From: an uncultured Geobacteraceae bacterium
Lineage (GTDB): Bacteria > Desulfobacterota > Desulfuromonadia > Desulfuromonadales > Geopsychrobacteraceae
NCBI GenBank assembly: GCA_937958075.1
Contig: CALFFB010000226.1
Location: 1 to 55,209 of the forward strand
Direction of reading: 5' to 3'
Length of the DNA: 55,209 nt
Of the stretch, positions 1 through 5,346 are shown one piece after another. Both the position numbers and the translations under genes were made by a program. Under the pieces are notes generated by a model. The model did no database searches, was not told the DNA's origin, and worked only from the letters and a program-made list of their open reading frames with translations. Each line of letters begins with the position of its first letter. The first letter of the stretch is position 1.

Positions 1-14
1 GATGCCGTGGCACC

Positions 15-72
15 GCACAACAAGTAAATCCAGCGGACGCCGTACCGGCGCCGCTAATTTCTGACGTTCGGC
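15..72 (+). repeat. attC-like integron recombination site 1
   Basis: An R''-like box GCACAAC is followed 44 bases later by an R'-like box GTTCGGC. Between them lie stem arms AGCGG-A-CGCC and GGCG-CCGCT around a GTACC loop. The left arm carries one unpaired A, the asymmetry typical of attC extrahelical bases, and the outer AT-rich spacers match the layout of aadA-type attC sites as I remember them. The R' box departs from the GTTRRRY consensus at one base. The polarity (extra base in the left arm) agrees with the two other sites in this patch. Confidence 0.65.
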
Positions 73-92
73 GGTCAATAAAATGATTTCAG

Positions 93-371
93 CTACACAA
101 TAGGGAACTTTTGTTTTTGGTGAAGAACTCGCAGAATGTGAATCGTGGATCCATCAACAAAATAAGATACGATCATTGAAACTTCAGAAATAATGAGCAA
201 TCTGCCTCGAATTCCATCCCGTTGAACGCCCATTAAAGGTTGTTCAATTAAGTTTTCAATTTTAGCTTCAATGATTTCATCTGTTTTTTCAGCAGCATCT
301 GGGTTGAAGACGTAAAGAAACTCGAAAATTTTCTCACGATCATTTAAGGATTCTTCTTCCCAAAAAATCAT
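93..371 (-). CDS. RelE/ParE-family toxin (type II TA)
   Basis: A 92-residue basic protein with the length and layout of RelE/ParE toxins: an N-terminal helical hairpin, then a strand-rich half with MGVQRDGIRGRLLI and a terminal HILRVLHQKQKF, where family members keep the R/H-rich active or binding face. Family members are mRNA interferases or gyrase poisons; which applies here cannot be told from sequence. Its ATG overlaps the stop of the antitoxin gene by four bases (ATGA) and has a GAGGT ribosome binding site inside the antitoxin 3' end, so the pair is co-translated. The gene lies inside the putative cassette between attC-like sites 1 and 2, in reverse orientation. Confidence 0.8.
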   Translation of the reverse strand: MIFWEEESLNDREKIFEFLYVFNPDAAEKTDEIIEAKIENLIEQPLMGVQRDGIRGRLLIISEVSMIVSYFVDGSTIHILRVLHQKQKFPIV

Positions 372-652
372 TGGCGACCTCGATTGCGAACCTTGGCTTT
401 ACGTTCAGCCATTCGTGTTTTTGCAGAGTCATTGTCGACGAACACAGCCTTGCCGGAATCAAGTTTGTCGAACGCAAGGTTTACTTGCTCGGTGAGCCAA
501 GTATCATGAGACAAGGCCTTGCGTTGTTGCTCGGCAAGCTGCTCAGTTAGTTCACGGCAAGCGTCGCTAAGGGTGCGCCCTTGGCTTTCAGCCATTTGCT
601 GGGCTAAGCGTTTTGTTTCATCGTCAACACGAAATTGAATTCTCGTATCCAT
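368..652 (-). CDS. Ribbon-helix-helix antitoxin of the first TA pair
   Basis: A 94-residue protein beginning MDTRIQFRVDDETKRLAQ, the short beta strand plus helix expected of RelB/DinJ-type ribbon-helix-helix antitoxins. It is followed by a charged, probably disordered tail ending in RKAKVRNRGRQ that would wrap the toxin. I chose the ATG at 652 because GGGAG sits six bases upstream; an in-frame TTG 15 bases earlier has no such site. Antitoxins of this type bind their own promoter and repress the operon. The partner toxin overlaps downstream by four bases. Confidence 0.8.
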   Translation of the reverse strand: MDTRIQFRVDDETKRLAQQMAESQGRTLSDACRELTEQLAEQQRKALSHDTWLTEQVNLAFDKLDSGKAVFVDNDSAKTRMAERKAKVRNRGRQ

Positions 653-709
653 AGGTTGCTCCCGCAATTAGTGTGTGTACAAATGTTAGCACTAGCGTCA
701 CTGAAGGGC

Positions 710-826
710 AACTAACAATTTAACCGACCGGACGGAATGAGCGAGCTGCTTTTCCAAAATGCAAAATCTGAAATTGCGGTGGTCCGCAAGCAGTTCGTCG
801 CCGCCGGTTATCATGAACCGTTAGCG
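710..826 (+). repeat. Long attC-like site 2
   Basis: A 117-base imperfect inverted repeat. The outer boxes are CTAAC and GTTAG. Moving inward, ACCGG-A-CGG faces CCG-CCGGTT with a single unpaired A in the left arm, then GAGCGAGCTGCTT faces AAGCAGTTCGTC. Pairing between the first ~45 bases and the reverse complement of the last ~45 is good apart from small bulges. Size, terminal CTAAC/GTTAG and the extra left-arm A fit long attC sites of chromosomal integrons. A 39-codon open frame (737-856) overlaps it and is probably incidental. Confidence 0.72.
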
Positions 827-880
827 CAAGGCATCATCAAAATGAGCGATAAATAATGAGTGCAAAGTTAACACTAAGCG

Positions 881-908
881 CCCTCAATCTCAGGATCGAG
901 GGTTTTTT
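881..908 (+). terminator. Rho-independent terminator
   Basis: CCCTCAATC and GATCGAGGG form a nine-base stem with one mismatch and a TCAG loop, followed directly by six T. It lies between attC-like site 2 and the promoter of the second toxin-antitoxin pair, so it would insulate that pair from upstream transcription. Confidence 0.75.
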
Positions 909-945
909 CTCATAACGCATCCTTCTCATACATTTTCAGGTGCCC

Positions 946-974
946 TTGACAGGTCTTTATTTGGGTGCTATCAA
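946..974 (+). promoter_or_regulatory. Sigma-70 promoter of the second TA pair
   Basis: TTGACA, a 17-base spacer, then TATCAA, ending 21 bases before the antitoxin start codon. A cassette gene carrying its own promoter is typical of toxin-antitoxin cassettes. Confidence 0.75.
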
Positions 975-995
975 GTGGTTAATGGAGGTGTGGCT

Positions 996-1262
996 ATGAT
1001 TACAAAATTTTCTGAAGATGTTGTTCCGCTAGCAGATGTAAAAGTAAATCCTGGTAAGGTTGTCCGTCGAACACAAGAGTCCCATCGACCAATTCTATTG
1101 ACCAGCCGTGGCCGAGGCGTTGCCGTGTTGCAATCGCTAGAGGATTTCGAGTTGGCAGAGGAAGAGAAGGCTTTTATGCGAGCCGTTGTTGATGGGCTTA
1201 GCGATCTGGACAACAATCGCAAGATCAGTCTCGACACGGCAAAAAAACGATTGGGCGTGTAA
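996..1262 (+). CDS. Phd/YefM-family antitoxin
   Basis: An 88-residue protein from the ATG at 996, which has GGAGG seven bases upstream; an in-frame GTG at 975 lacks a site. The N-terminal half (MITKFSEDVVPLADVKVNPGK then RPILLTSRGRGVAVL) is the Phd/YefM DNA-binding fold, in which a residue stretch for setting the protein up at the operator precedes 'hRPilLTsrGrgvAVL'. The acidic C-terminal helix (EDFELAEEEKAF) would bind the toxin. It precedes a ParE/RelE toxin by five bases and should repress its own promoter. Confidence 0.85.
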   Translation: MITKFSEDVVPLADVKVNPGKVVRRTQESHRPILLTSRGRGVAVLQSLEDFELAEEEKAFMRAVVDGLSDLDNNRKISLDTAKKRLGV

Positions 1263-1267
1263 GCACC

Positions 1268-1567
1268 ATGTCCAAGGTTCTTCAAATTATAATGGCCGAA
1301 TCGGCGGTCATGGACCTGGAAGAAATCCGTGCGTATTATTTTGAGAAACAAGCTCCAGATGTCGGTGATCGTTTAATGCGTGAGATTTTCGCCTTGATTG
1401 AAGGGCTTTCATCACATCCCGACAAAGGAAGGGTAGTCTCCGAGTTCAACCAATCCAAAATCCGAGAACTGATTCATCCCCCGTTCCGAATCGTTTATCG
1501 CCGTGATTCTCAAAGTCTCAGCATTGTCCGTGTCTGGCGAAGTGAGCGGTTGATGCGTCTTCCGTAG
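1268..1567 (+). CDS. ParE/RelE-family toxin
   Basis: A 99-residue toxin. The pattern AVMDLEEIRAYYFEKQ, then the helix ...DRLMREIFALIEGLSSHPDKGR, then IRELIHPPFRIVYRR and a final SIVRVWRSERLMRL is the standard ParE/RelE order of two helices followed by beta strands with the conserved FRIVYR. ParE members act on gyrase and RelE members cut mRNA on the ribosome; the sequence does not decide between them. It is co-transcribed with the Phd/YefM antitoxin just upstream. It is the second TA pair in the cassette-like region and unrelated in family to the first antitoxin. Confidence 0.87.
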   Translation: MSKVLQIIMAESAVMDLEEIRAYYFEKQAPDVGDRLMREIFALIEGLSSHPDKGRVVSEFNQSKIRELIHPPFRIVYRRDSQSLSIVRVWRSERLMRLP

Positions 1568-1586
1568 TCCACTAGCAATACACTCC

Positions 1587-1715
1587 ACTGAACCGCCCCG
1601 GGATTGTCGGAGACAGTTTTCGTTTTTGAGTCAGGCTGTGGTTTTGATAATCTAAAACTGACCAGTTTAGAGGCTTTGTGATGACCGAAAATTGATCACC
1701 CTTAGCATAAGGTTG
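1587..1715. mobile_element. Probable decayed insertion-sequence ends
   Basis: This gene-free stretch contains a segment starting TGAACCGCCCCGGGATTGTC (from 1590), which resembles the terminal inverted repeats of some IS3-family elements as I remember them. Some 60 bases on, TAAAACTGACCAGTTTAG and GACCGAAAATTGATCACCC resemble the multiple end repeats of IS21-family elements. No transposase remains. The assignment is from memory of IS ends and needs a search. Confidence 0.35.
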
Positions 1716-1730
1716 TAACGCCTGCACTGG

Positions 1731-1784
1731 TATCAACCTAATCCACCGGACGGAAAAAAGCCGCCGGTGATCAGTACGTTGGCC
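1731..1784 (+). repeat. attC-like site 3
   Basis: TATCAAC, then arms CACCGG-A-CGG and CCG-CCGGTG around AAAAAAG, then GTTGGCC. The inner stem is perfect except for one unpaired A in the left arm, at the same place as in the other two sites. The outer boxes are only partly complementary and fit the R''/R' consensus loosely, so this is the weakest of the three. Confidence 0.5.
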
Positions 1785-1863
1785 CAGACATATCACTAAA
1801 GTACTGAGAGCCTTGCTATGATCGATCTAGATAGGGTTGCGACAGGCGGAAAAGGGGTTTTTC

Positions 1864-2901
1864 ATGGATAAGGTGATGTTTGCCAGTGACAATTACAGCG
1901 GTGTCTGCCCGGAGGCGCTGCAGGCCCTGATTGCGGCCAATGAGGGGTACGCCCGTTCCTACGGCGACGATGACTGGACGGCGCGGGCCTGTGATTGTCT
2001 GCGCGACTTTTTCGCCTGCGACTGCGAGGTCTTTTTTGTTTTCAACGGAACCGCCGCCAACTCCCTGGCTCTGGCTGCTCTCTGTCGTTCGTATCACAGC
2101 ATCATCTGTCACGAACTCGCCCACGTGGAAACCGACGAGTGCGGTGCCAGTGAATTTTTTTCCAACGGCAGCAAGATCCTGCTGGTTCCCGGTGAGGGCG
2201 GCAAGGTCGACCCGGCGGCGGTTACCCACACGATCGAACGCCGCAGCGATATTCATTATCCACGACCGAAGGTTCTGAGTATCAGCCAGGCCACGGAGCT
2301 GGGGACGCTCTATTCTGTTGACGAGCTGAAGCAGCTGGGGGAGCTGGCGCGCCATCATGAGTTGTTGCTGCATGTGGACGGTGCCCGCTTCGCCAATGCT
2401 CTGGCGGGTCTGGATGTGGCACCGGCGGATCTGAGCTGGCGGGCGGGGGTCGATGTGCTGACCTTTGGCGGCACCAAGAACGGCATGCCCGTGGGTGAGG
2501 CGGTGGTTTTTTTCAACCAGCGTCTGGCCGAGGAGTTCGATTTTCGCTGCAAGCAGGCGGGGCAACTGGCATCGAAGATGCGCTATCTGGCGGCGCCCTG
2601 GGTGGGGATGCTGGAGCAGGGCGCCCTGATGAAAAACGCCGCCCATGCCAATCGTTGTGCTCGTCTGCTGGCCGAGCAGTTGCAGCAGCTTCCCGGTGTG
2701 CGTCTGGTTCAACCGGTTCAGGCCAACGCTGTCTTTGTGCAGCTGCCACTGCCGTTGCTGGAAGGATTGCAGGCGGCGGGCTGGTATTTCTACACCTTTA
2801 TCGGTTCCGGTCACGCCCGCTTCATGTGCTCCTGGCAGACCCGCGAGGAAGATATTCTCGCTTTCGGCGCCGAAGCCGCCGCCATCGCCGAAAATCTCTG
2901 A
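1864..2901 (+). CDS. ltaE: Low-specificity L-threonine aldolase family, PLP enzyme
   Basis: A 345-residue fold-type I PLP enzyme. The SDNYSGVCPEAL opening, NGTAANSLAL (residues 61-70), ECGASEFF, HVDGARFANA (Asp172 for the pyridine nitrogen) and FGGTKNG (Lys205, the PLP lysine) are hallmarks of the beta-eliminating lyase/threonine aldolase family. Family members cleave L-threonine or L-allo-threonine to glycine and acetaldehyde; close relatives act on other beta-hydroxy amino acids. The ATG at 1864 was chosen because AGGGG lies upstream, rather than the in-frame TTG at 1837. It is the first chromosomal-looking gene after the cassette patch and stands alone, convergent with the next genes. Confidence 0.85.
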   Translation: MDKVMFASDNYSGVCPEALQALIAANEGYARSYGDDDWTARACDCLRDFFACDCEVFFVFNGTAANSLALAALCRSYHSIICHELAHVETDECGASEFFSNGSKILLVPGEGGKVDPAAVTHTIERRSDIHYPRPKVLSISQATELGTLYSVDELKQLGELARHHELLLHVDGARFANALAGLDVAPADLSWRAGVDVLTFGGTKNGMPVGEAVVFFNQRLAEEFDFRCKQAGQLASKMRYLAAPWVGMLEQGALMKNAAHANRCARLLAEQLQQLPGVRLVQPVQANAVFVQLPLPLLEGLQAAGWYFYTFIGSGHARFMCSWQTREEDILAFGAEAAAIAENL

Positions 2902-2923
2902 TAGCGTCCAGCGACTGATCGCT

Positions 2924-2955
2924 TAGTGACAGCTCTGGCAGATTCCGTCAGCACG
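2924..2955. repeat. Direct repeat copy A (duplicate of mce 3' end)
   Basis: Thirty-two bases matching the last 33 bases of the methylmalonyl-CoA epimerase gene (3681-3713) with only one T missing. It supplies the last codons and stop of hepT. Together with copy B it brackets the MntA/HepT module. Confidence 0.9.
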
Positions 2956-3298
2956 TGTCGATATGGTCACGGAGGATAGAGATTTCTTTTTTCAGGATCG
3001 GCAGTTCCAGTTTTACCGCATCCCAGACAATTCGCGTGTCGATACCAAAGTATTCGTGAACGATGAAATTGCGAAAATCCTTGATGGAGCGCCAATCAAT
3101 TGCCGGCACGCGATCCTTCATACTATCGGGCAGGTTGGCGATGGCTTCCCCGATGACGATAAATTCACGCAGGGTTGCCGAGTAGGTTTTGCGGTCTGCG
3201 CAGAAAAAAGCGTAGGTGCAATCGGCGGTGAAATCCTCAATGGCAGCGACGGAGTCTTCAATATCAAGGAGGTATTGACGAACATGACGCTTAGACAT
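2948..3298 (-). CDS. hepT: HepT-family toxin (HEPN, DUF86)
   Basis: A 116-residue all-helical protein with RNFIVHEYFGID, the R-x4-H-x-Y signature of HepT-type HEPN RNases, near residues 76-87. HepT is a ribonuclease toxin neutralised when its partner MntA adds AMP units to the motif tyrosine (type VII TA, known for the family). Its start overlaps the mntA stop by eight bases, indicating translational coupling. Its last codons (ACG TGC TGA) lie inside direct-repeat copy A, so the present C-terminus was fixed at the insertion junction. Base composition is more AT-rich than in the neighbouring metabolic genes. Confidence 0.9.
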   Translation of the reverse strand: MSKRHVRQYLLDIEDSVAAIEDFTADCTYAFFCADRKTYSATLREFIVIGEAIANLPDSMKDRVPAIDWRSIKDFRNFIVHEYFGIDTRIVWDAVKLELPILKKEISILRDHIDTC

Positions 3299-3590
3299 AG
3301 TGGATGTCTTTCATGACATGTTCTTTAATCAGGGGTTTCAGGCTTGACTCTGTGACAAGGTCCACCGGGACATCAAATGCGTCCTGCAGGCTGTGGAGAA
3401 GCCCGAAAAAACTACGAAAAGTATTGTCGCTTTGCAGTTTTACGACAATATCAATATCACTGACGTCGGTTGCCTCACCGCGAGCGTAGCTGCCAGCAAG
3501 TCCGAGGCTGGTTACCCCGAAACGCTGGTGGTACTCCTCCTTGTGCTGGTGGAGAAACTCGAGTAGCTGGTCTTTATCGAGTGGGGGCAA
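3291..3590 (-). CDS. mntA: MntA-family nucleotidyltransferase antitoxin
   Basis: A small nucleotidyltransferase-fold protein of about 99 residues. GSYARGEATDVSDIDIVV gives the G-S-x10-D-x-D metal-binding motif of minimal nucleotidyltransferases, and the C-terminal half has the VPVDLV strand with the third acidic position. MntA AMPylates HepT to silence it. The TTG at 3590 is preferred because AGGAGG lies six bases upstream; an in-frame GTG at 3611 sits upstream of that site. It overlaps hepT by eight bases. The upstream promoter region borders direct-repeat copy B. Confidence 0.88.
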   Translation of the reverse strand: MPPLDKDQLLEFLHQHKEEYHQRFGVTSLGLAGSYARGEATDVSDIDIVVKLQSDNTFRSFFGLLHSLQDAFDVPVDLVTESSLKPLIKEHVMKDIHYV

Positions 3591-3679
3591 TTTTCCCTCC
3601 TGTAAACGCACATGCGGGGATCCATCTGCACGCAGCGTATCTTCGCATGCTGAAATAGTATTGTAAATATCGCGGGAGT

Positions 3680-4084
3680 CTAGTGACAGCTCTGGCAGAT
3701 TTCCGTCAGCACGCCGCCGGTGACCTTCGGGTGCAGAAAAGCGATGAGGCTGTCGTGGGCGCCTTTGCGCGGTGTTTCATCAATGAGGCGCACGCCCTGC
3801 TCTTTGAGGCTCGCCAGGGTTGTGTTGATGTCGTCGACATCGTAGGCCATGTGGTGGATACCTTCGCCGTTTTTTGCCAGAAATTTAGCCACGGGGGAGT
3901 CGTCCGCCGTCGGTTCCAGCAGTTCAATACGGCTTTCGCCGATCTGGAAAAAGGCCACCTTCACCTTCTGCTCCGCCACAACTTCCGTCCCCTCAAAGGC
4001 CATGCCGAGTTGATCGCGATAAAAGGCCAGTGAATCGTCGATGCTGTTGACGGCAATGCCGATGTGATTGATTTTTTTGAGCAT
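3680..4084 (-). CDS. mce: Methylmalonyl-CoA epimerase
   Basis: A 134-residue vicinal-oxygen-chelate protein. INHIGIAVNSIDDSLAFYRD, the internal HHMAYDVDDI and VTGGVLTEICQ carry the metal ligands His, His and Glu expected in epimerases that interconvert (R)- and (S)-methylmalonyl-CoA; MLKKINHIGIAV at the N-terminus is typical of the family. Length is normal. AGGAG sits upstream of the ATG. It lies in one orientation with meaB and mcm, so the whole methylmalonyl-CoA to succinyl-CoA route is together. The gene's 3' end is the sequence duplicated beyond hepT. Confidence 0.93.
   Translation of the reverse strand: MLKKINHIGIAVNSIDDSLAFYRDQLGMAFEGTEVVAEQKVKVAFFQIGESRIELLEPTADDSPVAKFLAKNGEGIHHMAYDVDDINTTLASLKEQGVRLIDETPRKGAHDSLIAFLHPKVTGGVLTEICQSCH
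3681..3713. repeat. Direct repeat copy B (3' end of mce)
   Basis: The last ten codons plus the stop of the epimerase gene. An almost identical copy lies 725 bases away beyond hepT. Removing one copy with the intervening DNA would leave an intact epimerase gene facing the aldolase gene. Confidence 0.9.
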
Positions 4085-4131
4085 ACTTGTCTCCTGTTTA
4101 ATTCAGAAAAATAACTTGCCGACTCAACTCT

Positions 4132-4166
4132 GGGCGCAGGGTCAGGGGAATCTTGACCCTGTGCTC
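4132..4166 (-). terminator. Intercistronic hairpin between meaB and mce
   Basis: GGGCGCAGGGTCA and TGACCCTGTGCTC form a 13-base stem with two G-U pairs and a nine-base loop. There is no clean T run on either side, so it may be an attenuator or mRNA-stabilising hairpin rather than a terminator. Confidence 0.5.
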
Positions 4167-4184
4167 AGACATAAATATCCGGCT

Positions 4185-5162
4185 TTAATGTCTTTTAAAT
4201 GCTTCAATCAGCCGCCGCGCCGCCGCGCCGGGCGTGGTTGTGCCGGTACTGACGGCGGTCTGGACGCCGTCGATGAGGGCCGCGACCTTTTTGTCGCGCA
4301 TGAACAGGCTTTTCAGTTCGTCCTGAACCTGTGACCACATCCAGTCGGTGGCCTGCAGGCAGCGTTTCTGCTCGAACTCCCCATTGTTTTTCATCACCGC
4401 GACAAAATCGAGAACTGTCTGCCAGGCTTCGGCGATCCCCTGTTGTTTCAGGGCGCTGCACAGCAGCACCGGCACCTGCCAGTCAAGACTCTTGGGTTTG
4501 AGCAGGTGCAGGGCATTCTGGTACTGCTTGCGCGCCAGCTCGGCGCGGGGGCGGTTGTCGCCTTCGGCCTTGTTGATAAGGATGGCGTCGGCGATTTCCA
4601 TGACCCCCTTTTTGATCCCCTGCAGTTCATCGCCGGCACCGGTGAGTTGCAGCAGCAGGAAAAAATCGACCATGGAGGCGACGGTGATTTCCGACTGGCC
4701 GACGCCGACGGTTTCAACAATGATGATGTCAAAGCCGGCCGCTTCGCACAAAAGCATGGTTTCCCGTGTCTTGCGGGCGACGCCGCCCAGGGTGTCCCCT
4801 GCCGGCGAGGGGCGGATAAAGGCGTTCTGCTCCCGCGCCAGTTCTTCCATCCGCGTCTTGTCCCCCAATATGGAGCCACCGGACAGCTGTGACGAGGGAT
4901 CGACGGCCAGAATAGCGACCCGGTGTCCCTCTTTGATCAGATACATACCCAACGCTTCGATGAAGGTGCTCTTGCCGGCACCGGGCACTCCGGAAATACC
5001 GAGGCGGATGGAGTTTCCCGTGTGCGGCAGCAGGGCGTCGAGGAGGTTGGTCGCCGCGGCGGTATGATCAGCGTTGCGACTCTCGATCAGGGTGATGGCC
5101 TTGGCCAGGGAGCGGATGTTGCCGGAGCGGACACCGGCTGCTAGGGGGTTGGTGCTGGACAA
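4185..5162 (-). CDS. meaB: MeaB/ArgK-family GTPase, chaperone of methylmalonyl-CoA mutase
   Basis: A 325-residue G3E GTPase. GVPGAGKSTFIEALG is the Walker A loop, VDPSSQ and ETVGVGQSE are the switch regions, and NKAEGD is the base-specificity motif. MeaB loads and protects the adenosylcobalamin in methylmalonyl-CoA mutase and ejects damaged cofactor. The frame opens with a TTG at 5162 preceded by GAGAG; no ATG or GTG fits the family N-terminus. About 185 bases separate it from the mutase gene, and that gap is filled by a large hairpin repeat. Confidence 0.92.
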   Translation of the reverse strand: MSSTNPLAAGVRSGNIRSLAKAITLIESRNADHTAAATNLLDALLPHTGNSIRLGISGVPGAGKSTFIEALGMYLIKEGHRVAILAVDPSSQLSGGSILGDKTRMEELAREQNAFIRPSPAGDTLGGVARKTRETMLLCEAAGFDIIIVETVGVGQSEITVASMVDFFLLLQLTGAGDELQGIKKGVMEIADAILINKAEGDNRPRAELARKQYQNALHLLKPKSLDWQVPVLLCSALKQQGIAEAWQTVLDFVAVMKNNGEFEQKRCLQATDWMWSQVQDELKSLFMRDKKVAALIDGVQTAVSTGTTTPGAAARRLIEAFKRH

Positions 5163-5216
5163 ATCAATGCTCTCGGGTGAAGAGGGTGCAAGTTCTCGGT
5201 TTCATAATCGCTTAAG

Positions 5217-5325
5217 CAGGGGGACGAAATATCCATTCCTCCGGGACGCTTTGCGCCATCCTGGCCGCTCGAAAGTCGCCATCCCGGCGACTTGACGCCC
5301 TCGACATGGACATTCCGCCCTCCTG
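5217..5325. repeat. Dispersed hairpin repeat, copy A
   Basis: About 109 bases that fold on themselves: the first 20 bases pair with the last 20 with a few G-U or mismatched positions, and an inner GTCGCC-ATCCC-GGCGAC hairpin is perfect. The core (GGGACGCTTT, GGCCGCTCG, GTCGCCATCC, GACGCCCT, CATGGA) recurs in the same order at 28231-28336. It sits in the mcm-meaB gap. Confidence 0.8.
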
Positions 5326-5346
5326 CTCAGCAGGTTTTGACGACGG

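Noticed and set aside
737..856. A 39-codon open frame (MSELLFQNAK...) after attC-like site 2's left arm
   Set aside because: It lies mostly within the 117-base inverted repeat, whose pairing explains the sequence better, and its product matches nothing I recognise.
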